A stretch of 64,000 bases of DNA from Nocardia testacea NBRC 100365 (GTDB taxonomy: Bacteria > Actinomycetota > Actinomycetes > Mycobacteriales > Mycobacteriaceae): positions 23,066 to 87,065 of the forward strand of contig NZ_BAGJ01000029.1 in the NCBI RefSeq assembly GCF_000308775.1, in the 5' to 3' direction. Below, piece by piece: positions 7,928 through 15,482 of this stretch. The first letter of the stretch is position 1, and each line of letters opens with the position of its first letter. Position numbers and translations under genes: made by a program. A model generated the notes under the pieces. The model was not told where the DNA came from. It saw only the letters and a list, made by a program, of their open reading frames with translations, and searched no databases.

Positions 7928-8980
7928 ATGACCGTCGTCGACGATATCAGGGGTATCGCGCCACTGGTCGTGCCCAGCCCGACGGCTGTCGAGCGCGAAC
8001 GGATACTGGGCGAATGGGCGACGGGCGTCGAACCCGGTGATGTCTGTGCGCTGGTCACCGTGATCCGGCACGGCCGCATGGTCCCGGAGAGCCGGGTGGC
8101 CGCGCGCTGCGCGGACGGTGTGCTGACCTACGGGGACCTGTTCGGCGGCACCGACCGCTTCCGGGGTGTGCACCGCTCGTCCGCCGTCCCCACCGCGACC
8201 GGCGTCGCCGCCCTGCTCGCCGAATTCCTCACCGCCTCGCGGGTCGGTGTCGGACGGTTCGGTGGGCACGGGTTGCTGCTGGGCGCCGACGCCCTCGCGG
8301 TGGCCGTCGCCGACCGGCGCGGTGTCGCCGCAGATCGTCGCCTGCGCCGCGTCGACCCCGCTTCCCGGCCCGCGGATGTCCGCCTCCTGGCCCTGCCGTG
8401 GAGTGATCCGCAGAATGCCGCCGACCTGCTGGCGGCCTGGTCCGCCGGCGCCTCCGTGGTGATCCCGACCGAGACCCAGCGCCGGGATCCGGCGCTGCTG
8501 GCCGGTCTGATCGAGTCCTACGGCGTGACCCAGGTGGTCGCGGACGCCGAACTGCCGGTTCTGCTGATGGCCGAGGGGGTCGAGCTGCTGCCGACCGTGG
8601 CCCGCTGGGACCTGGTCGGTACCTACGGTGGCTCCGCGCTGATCGAAGCCGTGCGCTGCCTGTCGCCCGATGCGGTGGCGACCGTGGCCTTCCATTCGCG
8701 CGCGTACCTCGGCGCGGTCGCCCGCGGTCCGCTCGCGCCCACCGGATGGACCCGGCCCGTACCCGGTGCGAAGGTGCTCGTGCTCGAGGAAGGCCGGCTG
8801 GTGCCCCCCGGAGTGGTCGGCGATGTGTACGTCGGTGGCCGGGCGCTCGCGGCGGAGCTGGCCGACGGCGGCGACCGGGACCGGTTCACGGCGGACCCGT
8901 ACGAACCCGGCGCCCGGCTGTTCCGGACCGCGCAGCGTGGCCGCTGGACCGCGGAAGGCCGGCTGATCATCGAATCGTGA
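7928..8980 (+). CDS. Degenerate adenylation-domain-like protein (probably non-catalytic)
   Basis: A 350-residue protein that aligns by eye to an NRPS adenylation domain but lacks its chemistry. The opening LTYGDLF echoes A1. The middle (VTQVVADAELPVLL) and the PGAKVLVLEEGRLVPPGVVG, VYVGGRALA, RFTADPYEPGARLFRT run corresponds to A5-A7. There is no phosphate-binding SGSTGxPKG loop, the A7 Asp of YRTGDL is replaced (FRTAQRG), and everything after A7, including the A10 Lys, is missing. The start is strong (AGGAGG 6 bases before ATG). Two iron boxes lie upstream and the formyltransferase follows after 114 bp, so it belongs to the siderophore regulon. A scaffold or carrier-partner role is possible; the true function is unknown. 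Confidence 0.65.
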   Translation: MTVVDDIRGIAPLVVPSPTAVERERILGEWATGVEPGDVCALVTVIRHGRMVPESRVAARCADGVLTYGDLFGGTDRFRGVHRSSAVPTATGVAALLAEFLTASRVGVGRFGGHGLLLGADALAVAVADRRGVAADRRLRRVDPASRPADVRLLALPWSDPQNAADLLAAWSAGASVVIPTETQRRDPALLAGLIESYGVTQVVADAELPVLLMAEGVELLPTVARWDLVGTYGGSALIEAVRCLSPDAVATVAFHSRAYLGAVARGPLAPTGWTRPVPGAKVLVLEEGRLVPPGVVGDVYVGGRALAAELADGGDRDRFTADPYEPGARLFRTAQRGRWTAEGRLIIES

Positions 8981-9094
8981 GGACCGGGTGATCTCATCCG
9001 GTGGTCGCCGGAGTCACCGTGTTCGCCGATCGATCGAAACTTCTCCGGCCTGCCGGAGGTGTTCCGACCAGATATCCACAGATGGGGTTTCTTC

Positions 9095-10036
9095 ATGCGT
9101 ATCGTCTCGTTCGGGTTCCAGACCTGGGGGCGTAGGACTCTGCAGGCGTTGATCGACTCCGAACACGAGGTGGTACTCGCCGTCACCCATCCCGCCAGTG
9201 CGGATTCCTACAAGGGGATCTGGTCGGATTCGGTGGAGGAGCTGGCCCGCGAGCACGGGATCCCGGTCCATCTGACCGAGCGCGCCGATGCCGCGACCAT
9301 AGACCTGGCCAAGCGGGCCGAACCGGATGTCATCGTGGTGAACAGCTGGTACACCTGGATGCCGCCGGAGCTGTACAACATGCCCACCCACGGCACTCTC
9401 AATCTGCACGACTCCCTGCTGCCGAAATTCACCGGCTTCTCGCCGGTGCTGTGGGCGCTGATCAGCGGTGCCACCGAGTTCGGGTTGACGGTGCACCGGA
9501 TGGACGAGCAGCTCGACACCGGCGATATCCTCGTGCAGCATTCGCTGCCCATCGGACCCACCGCCACCGGCACCGAATTGGTGCTCGCGGGTATGGAACT
9601 CATTCCCGGGGCCGTGCACGAGGCGCTGGCCGCGCTCGAATCCGGTACCGCGCAATGGCGGCCGCAGGACAAGGCGGCGCGCACCTACTTCCACAAGCGT
9701 TCGGACCGGGACAGCCGGATCGACTGGCGGGCGCACGCCGCCGATCTGGAGCGGTTCGTCCGGGCGCTGTCCGCGCCCTATCCCCGCGCGTTCACCTATT
9801 ACCGCGGTCAGCGGATCGAGGTGCTGGAATCGGCCGTGTCGTCCGCGCGCTACGGCGGTACGCCGGGCCGGGTCATCGTGCAGGAGGGCGGGGGTGTCGT
9901 CGTATGCGGGCCGGACGCCTACCGCGGCGACAACCACGGATTGCTGATCACCCTCGTCCGCGATGCCGACGGGGCCGAACACAGCGGTGCCGAATTCTTC
10001 CGGCGCGGAGGGTATCTCACCGACGCTCCCGAGTGA
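9095..10036 (+). CDS. Formyl-THF-dependent formyltransferase, siderophore type
   Basis: A 313-residue protein of the methionyl-tRNA formyltransferase/hydroxyornithine-formyltransferase superfamily. The catalytic Asn-x-His and Asp are in place: NLHDSLLPKFTGFSP near residue 104 and RMDEQLDTGDIL near 140. A C-terminal OB-like half follows (RIDWRAHAADLERFVRAL). The start chosen is the ATG opening MRIVSFGFQTWG; an upstream GTG at 9059 has an unsuitable spacer. It sits between the dead adenylation-like gene and the first NRPS, far from tRNA genes. It most likely formylates N6-hydroxylysine to give the N-formyl hydroxamate found in formobactin/amamistatin-type siderophores. A general tRNA formyltransferase is the alternative, disfavoured by context and iron regulation. 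Confidence 0.8.
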   Translation: MRIVSFGFQTWGRRTLQALIDSEHEVVLAVTHPASADSYKGIWSDSVEELAREHGIPVHLTERADAATIDLAKRAEPDVIVVNSWYTWMPPELYNMPTHGTLNLHDSLLPKFTGFSPVLWALISGATEFGLTVHRMDEQLDTGDILVQHSLPIGPTATGTELVLAGMELIPGAVHEALAALESGTAQWRPQDKAARTYFHKRSDRDSRIDWRAHAADLERFVRALSAPYPRAFTYYRGQRIEVLESAVSSARYGGTPGRVIVQEGGGVVVCGPDAYRGDNHGLLITLVRDADGAEHSGAEFFRRGGYLTDAPE

Positions 10037-10285
10037 GGTCACCGGCCGCCGGTTTCGGTCGGCTCCCGCACTCGGCCGGCGTCACCGCCGCTTCCGCGCG
10101 ACCGTTGTCGGATGGGTGCCGATGACCGTGGTATCCGCCGGACCGGAAATTCCGGTGGTTGTCGGCGACCGCGGTGACAGAGCTGCTGTCGGCTCTCTTG
10201 CGCCGTGCCGACCGTCGACCCTCGGCCCTCGACCGCGGTGAGCGGGTCGTCGGACCGGTTCGTGGTGCGAAAAACTTCGCCGAAT

Positions 10286-10321
10286 CCATTTACGTAAGGT
10301 TAGGCAACCCTATGTAAATGG
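10286..10321. promoter_or_regulatory. Extended dyad: IdeR-like box framed by 8-bp inverted repeats
   Basis: The iron box at 10295-10313 (TAAGGTTAGGCAACCCTAT) is enclosed by perfect arms CCATTTAC (10286-10293) and GTAAATGG (10314-10321), centred within half a base of the box centre. The whole is a 36-bp imperfect dyad 50 bp upstream of the NRPS start. It could be a wider operator (two dimers or a second regulator) or a transcript hairpin. The surrounding 10037-10370 interval holds no other recognisable element. Confidence 0.75.
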
Positions 10322-10370
10322 GTTACGCTGCTTGCGCGGCATTTCCGCGCAGGACGAAGGAGTGGCAGCG

Positions 10371-13300
10371 GTGATGGAGTCAGGGCAGCAAGTCTCGGCG
10401 GTGGATATCGACGAGGTCCGGGCCGCGGTCGCCGAACAATTGGGTGTCACCCTGGACGATGTCACGGCCGAGGCGGATCTCATCCAGCTCGGCCTGGATT
10501 CCATTCGCACCATGAAGCTCGCGGGCCGATGGCGTAAACGGGGCCACGCGGTCAACTTCGCCCAACTGGTCGCGGCGCCGACCGTCGCGGATTGGTACCG
10601 CCTGCTCACCGCCGCGGGGCAGCCGGAAAAGGCCGGCGCGGACCCACGGGCCGGCATGGCCGAGCCGGCCCCGGAGCCGGCTGCGACGGGCGAATCACCC
10701 GAGTTCTCCGCGGAATCCGAACCGTTCCCGCTGGGGCCCATGCAGCACGCGTACTGGATCGGCCGATCCGATGAGCAGGAACTCGGTGGTGTCGCCGCCC
10801 ATCTGTACGTCGAGTTCGACGGCGACGCGGTCGACCCGCGACGACTCGAACGCGCGGTATCGGAACTGGTTGCCGCCCATCCGATGTTGCGTACCAGAGT
10901 GCTGCCCGACGGCACCCAGCAGACGCTGCCCGAGCCCGGCCGGCCGGTGTTCGCGGTCGTGGACCTGCGGGCGGAGACCGCCGAGGCGGCCGAGGCCGAG
11001 CTGGCACGGGTGCGCGACCGGATGACCCATCAGCGGCTGGCGATCGACGCCGGGCAGATGCTGGACGTGGTGCTCAGTCGGCGCCCCGGCGGCCGTACCC
11101 GGCTGCATCTGGACGTCGATATGATCGCCGGCGACGCGATGAGTTATCGCATCCTGATCGCCGATCTGGCCGAGCTCTACCACGGGCGTGGAGTTCCCGC
11201 GCAGACCTACAGTTACCGGCGATACCGCACCGAGCGGGTCATCGATACGGCGGCCCGGGAGCGCGACCGGCAGTGGTGGCAGGACCGGCTCGCCACGCTG
11301 CCGGGCGCCCCGGAACTCCCGGCCGCGCCGGCCGGTCGATCCGCGGGCGGACGCCGCACGGTCCGCTACAACCATTGGCTCGCGCCCGAGGACCGGCAGC
11401 GCCTGCTCGCGGCCGCCCACGAGCGCGGTATCACCCCGGCCATGGCGCTGGCTGCGGTATTCGCCGAAACCATCGGCGGCTGGTCGGCGCAGAGCCGATT
11501 CCTGCTCAATGTCCCGCTGTTTTACCGGGAGCCGGTCCATCCCGGAGTGGACCGCGTGGTGGGCGACTTCAGCTCCTCGATCATGCTCGAGGTGGATGTC
11601 ACCGAGAACGTGACCGTCACCGAACGGGCCCGGGCGTTACAGCGTTCGATGCACGAAAGCGGGACGCACACCGCGTATTCGGGATTGGAGGTGCTGCGCG
11701 ATCTGGGGCGATATCGCGGGGAGCCGGTGCTGGCGCCCGTTGTCTACACCAGCGCGCTGAATCTGGGCGAACTCTTCGCCGATACCGTCACCGAGACGTT
11801 CGGCGCGCCGGTGTGGATCATTTCGCAGGGTCCGCAGGTGACCTTGGACGCACAGGTCACCGAGGTGAACGGCGGCCTGCTGCTCAACTGGGACGTGCGC
11901 GAATCGGCGTTCCCGGCCGGCATGGTCGAGACGATGTTCGCCCGGTACACCGAGGCGGTGGCGCGGCTGTGTGACGGTTCCGCCGGCTGGGAGGCCGAGG
12001 CGCCGGTGCGGCTGCCGGTGGCGCAGGCCCAAGTACGGGCGAAGGTCAACGCCACCGCCGGGCCGGTGAGTGGTCGTGCCCTGCACCAGGGCTTCTTCGA
12101 TCTCGCCGCGACGGAACCCGGACTGCCGGCGGTGGTGTGGACACGTGACGGGGTCGACGGCGGCCTGACCTACGGCGAACTGGCCGGGCGGGCGCTGGCG
12201 GTGGCCGGTGCGCTGCGCGACGCGGGAGTGACCGCCGGGACCACGGTGGCGGTACAACTGCCCAAGGGAGCCGATCAGATCGTCGCGGTACTGGGCGTGC
12301 TGGCCGCCGGCGGTGCCTATGTTCCGATCGGTTTCGACCAGCCGGCCGGTCGTCGCGCCGAGATCCTGCGCACCGGCGATATCACGGTGGCGCTGACGGT
12401 GGACGGCGCCGATATGGGTGACGAGGCGATCCGCGCGCTGCCGCTGGCCGCGGCCACGCAGTACACGCAGCCGTTGCCGGCGCCGGTCACAATGGACCCG
12501 GCCGCCCTCGCCTACATCATCTTCACCTCGGGCTCGACCGGTGTGCCCAAGGGCGTGGAGGTTTCGCACGCCGCCGCGATGAACACCATCGACGCGGTGA
12601 ACGACTGGTTCGAGGTGGGCCGCGCCGACCGCGTCCTGGCCCTGTCGGCCCTGGAATTCGACGCCTCGGTCTACGACATCTTCGGTATGTTCGCCGCGGG
12701 CGGCTCGATCGTGGCGGTGGATGCCCGGCAGCGCGCCGAGGCGACCTCCTGGGTGGAGCTGCTGGTCCGGCACCGGGTCTCGATTCTGAACTGCGTACCC
12801 GCCATGCTCGATATGATCCTCGAGATCGGTGGGGCCGGACTCGGCGATTCCTTGCGCGCGGTCACGCTCGGCGGGGACTGGGTGGGCGCCGATCTGGCTC
12901 GCCGGCTGGCGCGGCAGGTGCCCGGCTGTCGGTTCGCCGGCCTGGGCGGCGCCACCGAAACCGCCATCCACAACACCATCTGCGAGGTCGCCGAGCCGCC
13001 GGAGCACTGGTCCACGGTGCCGTTCGGGGTGCCGTTGCGCAATGTGCGCTGCCGGGTGGTCTCGGCGGCCGGCCGGGACTGCCCGGACTGGGTGCCCGGT
13101 GAATTCTGGGTGGGCGGAGCGAATGTGGCCATCGGCTATCGCAACGACCCCGAGCGGACCGCCGAGCGCTTCGTCGAACACGATGGACTGCGCTGGTACC
13201 GAACCGGTGATATGGCACGGTACTGGCCCGACGGCACCATCGAATTCCTCGGGCGTGCCGATCACCAGGTGCAGATCCGCGGCTACCGGGTGGAACTCGG

Positions 13301-13892
13301 CGAGGTCGAGACCGCGTTGCGGACCGTCCCGGGGGTGCGGCACGCGGTGGCGGCCGTGCTGGATTCGACCGCGCCCAAGCTGGTGGCCGCGGTGGCCGGT
13401 GCGCACGGCGACGCGGCCGCTATCGTGGCGGCGGTCGCGGATCGGCTGCCCGGCTACATGATTCCGTCCCGGATCGAGTTGCTGGACGCCATGCCGTTGA
13501 CCGATAACGGCAAACTGGACCGCCGGGCGGTGCTGACCCTGCTGGAATCGGGGGCCGCGGGCGAGGCCGCCGCCGCGCCGCGTAACGAGGTGGAAAGCGC
13601 GCTGCTCGATATCTTCGCGGGGGTGCTGGGTCGCACCGAACTCGGTGTGCACGACGATTTCTTCCGGCTGGGCGGGGATTCGGTGCTGGCCACCACCGCC
13701 ATCGCCCGGATCCGGGAGTGGCTCGACGCCGATTACGCCCTGGTCGCCGATATCTTCGCCGCGCGCACGGCGGCGGCGCTGGCCGAGCGGCTGACCGCGG
13801 CAGATCCGCAACCCGGGCGGCTCGGGCAGGTCGCGCGGGTGTACCTGGAGGTCGCCGGGATGAGCGATGCCGAAGTACTCGCGCAAACCTGA
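10371..13892 (+). CDS. NRPS, ArCP-Cy-A-PCP (MbtB-like, oxazoline-forming)
   Basis: About 1173 residues. Domains: an N-terminal carrier (LGLDSIRTMKL, phosphopantetheine Ser near 43), a cyclisation domain (about 119-540) whose active motif DMIAGDAMS near 250 is the Cy-type DxxxxDxxS rather than HHxxxDG, an adenylation domain (565-1045; FTSGSTGVPKG near 720, YRTGDMARY, NGKLDRR), and a carrier (GGDSVLA near 1104). This matches mycobactin MbtB without its terminal thioesterase. The product would be an aryl-capped oxazoline from Ser or Thr. Hand-aligned specificity positions read D-A-Y-N-T-G-L-I, resembling the Cys/Ser/Thr Cy-linked subgroup. Start: GTG 10371 with AGGAG 8 bases upstream; ATG 10374 is the alternative. 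The aryl-acid synthesis and activation enzymes are not in the window. Confidence 0.88.
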   Translation: MMESGQQVSAVDIDEVRAAVAEQLGVTLDDVTAEADLIQLGLDSIRTMKLAGRWRKRGHAVNFAQLVAAPTVADWYRLLTAAGQPEKAGADPRAGMAEPAPEPAATGESPEFSAESEPFPLGPMQHAYWIGRSDEQELGGVAAHLYVEFDGDAVDPRRLERAVSELVAAHPMLRTRVLPDGTQQTLPEPGRPVFAVVDLRAETAEAAEAELARVRDRMTHQRLAIDAGQMLDVVLSRRPGGRTRLHLDVDMIAGDAMSYRILIADLAELYHGRGVPAQTYSYRRYRTERVIDTAARERDRQWWQDRLATLPGAPELPAAPAGRSAGGRRTVRYNHWLAPEDRQRLLAAAHERGITPAMALAAVFAETIGGWSAQSRFLLNVPLFYREPVHPGVDRVVGDFSSSIMLEVDVTENVTVTERARALQRSMHESGTHTAYSGLEVLRDLGRYRGEPVLAPVVYTSALNLGELFADTVTETFGAPVWIISQGPQVTLDAQVTEVNGGLLLNWDVRESAFPAGMVETMFARYTEAVARLCDGSAGWEAEAPVRLPVAQAQVRAKVNATAGPVSGRALHQGFFDLAATEPGLPAVVWTRDGVDGGLTYGELAGRALAVAGALRDAGVTAGTTVAVQLPKGADQIVAVLGVLAAGGAYVPIGFDQPAGRRAEILRTGDITVALTVDGADMGDEAIRALPLAAATQYTQPLPAPVTMDPAALAYIIFTSGSTGVPKGVEVSHAAAMNTIDAVNDWFEVGRADRVLALSALEFDASVYDIFGMFAAGGSIVAVDARQRAEATSWVELLVRHRVSILNCVPAMLDMILEIGGAGLGDSLRAVTLGGDWVGADLARRLARQVPGCRFAGLGGATETAIHNTICEVAEPPEHWSTVPFGVPLRNVRCRVVSAAGRDCPDWVPGEFWVGGANVAIGYRNDPERTAERFVEHDGLRWYRTGDMARYWPDGTIEFLGRADHQVQIRGYRVELGEVETALRTVPGVRHAVAAVLDSTAPKLVAAVAGAHGDAAAIVAAVADRLPGYMIPSRIELLDAMPLTDNGKLDRRAVLTLLESGAAGEAAAAPRNEVESALLDIFAGVLGRTELGVHDDFFRLGGDSVLATTAIARIREWLDADYALVADIFAARTAAALAERLTAADPQPGRLGQVARVYLEVAGMSDAEVLAQT

Positions 13893-13954
13893 AGCGCGCC
13901 AGGGCGTTCCGGGCCGGGCGGCGTCGCCGGCCACCGAATTCCTGGGCAGAAAAT

Positions 13955-13973
13955 TTAGGTAAGCCTACGCAAA
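13955..13973. promoter_or_regulatory. IdeR-like iron box, N-hydroxylase gene
   Basis: A 19-bp site beginning TTAGGTAAGCCTA, about 80 bp before the hydroxylase start. It suggests that the hydroxylase has its own iron-repressed promoter rather than relying on the upstream NRPS transcript. Confidence 0.75.
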
Positions 13974-14052
13974 TATAGGTAGAGTTGTCCGGAGTGCGCG
14001 GTGCTTCCGGCCGCGGTCGAGTGTCCGGCTCGGCGGCGTGGGAGTGATGGAG

Positions 14053-15354
14053 ATGGGAGAACCGGTGGACAGACTTCTGGTGCTGGGCGCGGGCCCGAAA
14101 GCCATGGCGGTCGCGGCGAAAGCGCACGTTCTGCGCCAACTCGGTCTGCCCGCGCCGCAGATCATCGTGGTGGAGGCACACGCGGTGGGCGGCAACTGGC
14201 TGCCCAGCGGTGGCTGGACCAACGGTCAGCACCGGCTGGGAACCAGCCCGGAGAAGGACGTCGGTTTCCCTTATCACTCGGTGTGGGCGCGTAACCGCAA
14301 CCGCGAGATCGACGAGGCCATGCTGGCCTTCAGCTGGACCTCGTTCCTGGTGGAACGCGGCACCTACGCCGAATGGGTCGACCGTGGGCGGCCCAGCCCG
14401 CAGCACCATCTCTGGGCCAAATACCTGCAGTGGGTCGCGGACAAGACCGATGTCGAGCTGGTGGCCGGCGCGGTACGCAAGGTTTCGGCGGGGGCCGAGG
14501 GCTGGGTGGTCTCGGTGGTGGACGCCGACGGACTCGCGACCGATATCGAAGCGGAACGGTTGATGATCACCGGGCCCGGCAACAGCCGCCGGGCGCTGGC
14601 CGATCATCCGAAGATGCTCAGTATCGCCGACTTCTGGGATCTGGTCGGGCGGCGGCAGTTGCCGGTATCCTCGCGGGCCGCGGTCATCGGCGGCGGTGAG
14701 ACCGCCGGCTCCGCCATGGACGAGCTGGTCCGCCACGACGTGCTGACGGTCTCGGTGATCTCCCCGGCCGCCACGATCTACACGCGGGGTGAAAGCTATT
14801 TCGAGAACTCGCTGTTCAGTGATCCGGCCAAATGGCGGGGGCTGAGTATCGAGGAGCGTCGCGATGTCGTCCGGCGCACGGACCGCGGTGTTTTCTCGGT
14901 CCGGGTCCAGGAGAACCTGCTCGGCGATGCCCGCGTGCACCATCTGCAGGGGCGCGTCGTTCAGGTCGCGGATCAGGACGGGGGAGTCGCTCTCACCCTG
15001 CGCAACGAGAACCGTGCGGACCGGGTGCACACCTTCGACCTGGTGGTGGACGCGACCGGCGGCCAACCGCTGTGGTTCCTGGATATGTTCGACACCGACG
15101 CCGCCGATCTGGTGGAGCTGGCTCTCGGTGGTCCGATCACCCAGCGCCGCCTGGAATCGTCGATCGGATACGACCTTGCGGTCTCGGGCCTGGACACCAA
15201 GCTCTATCTCCCCAACCTGGCCGGTCTGGCGCAGGGGCCGGGGTTCCCGAATCTCAGCTGCCTGGGGCAGCTCTCGGATCGCATTCTGGGGCCGGAACCG
15301 GATCGCGCCCGGTCGATCGCCGGCCGGATGCGGGGGAGTGCCGCGGCGCGCTGA
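14053..15354 (+). CDS. L-lysine N6-hydroxylase (MbtG-like flavin monooxygenase)
   Basis: A 433-residue FAD/NADPH-dependent N-hydroxylating monooxygenase for lysine or ornithine. FAD site GAGPKAMAVAAKA near residues 11-23; the substrate/FAD region GGNWLPSGGWTNGQHRLGTS; NADPH site IGGGETAGSAMDEL near 212-225; C-terminal VDATGGQPL and the ending LSCLGQLSDRIL, as in MbtG. The start ATG at 14053 has GGAG 8 bases upstream; GTG 14038 and ATG 14047 are possible longer starts. In this pathway it supplies N6-hydroxylysine, the substrate of the formyltransferase and of the large NRPSs. It converges on the PKS gene with a strong hairpin between them. Confidence 0.9.
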   Translation: MGEPVDRLLVLGAGPKAMAVAAKAHVLRQLGLPAPQIIVVEAHAVGGNWLPSGGWTNGQHRLGTSPEKDVGFPYHSVWARNRNREIDEAMLAFSWTSFLVERGTYAEWVDRGRPSPQHHLWAKYLQWVADKTDVELVAGAVRKVSAGAEGWVVSVVDADGLATDIEAERLMITGPGNSRRALADHPKMLSIADFWDLVGRRQLPVSSRAAVIGGGETAGSAMDELVRHDVLTVSVISPAATIYTRGESYFENSLFSDPAKWRGLSIEERRDVVRRTDRGVFSVRVQENLLGDARVHHLQGRVVQVADQDGGVALTLRNENRADRVHTFDLVVDATGGQPLWFLDMFDTDAADLVELALGGPITQRRLESSIGYDLAVSGLDTKLYLPNLAGLAQGPGFPNLSCLGQLSDRILGPEPDRARSIAGRMRGSAAAR

Positions 15355-15437
15355 GCGGCCGGTGGCGAAGCCGGCTTTTCCGGCCGGGCGAGCGGAGACC
15401 GCGGGCCCGGCCGGAGATCGGTCGCTCGTTCCACCTC

Positions 15438-15473
15438 GGTGGTTCGCCCGGCCCGCGAGCCCGGCGAACCACC
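15438..15473. terminator. Bidirectional hairpin between hydroxylase and PKS
   Basis: A perfect 11-bp stem (GGTGGTTCGCC / GGCGAACCACC) with a 14-base GC-rich loop lies between two converging genes, 9 bases after the minus-strand stop side. No T-run follows, as is common for actinobacterial terminators. Confidence 0.75.
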
Positions 15474-15482
15474 CGGCGGGGC

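Noticed and set aside
11637..13934. A 765-residue open frame antisense to the first NRPS
   Set aside because: Open frames on the opposite strand are expected in GC-rich genes; the sequence is rich in His, Arg and Gly with no family-like motif, and the NRPS on the plus strand is unambiguous.
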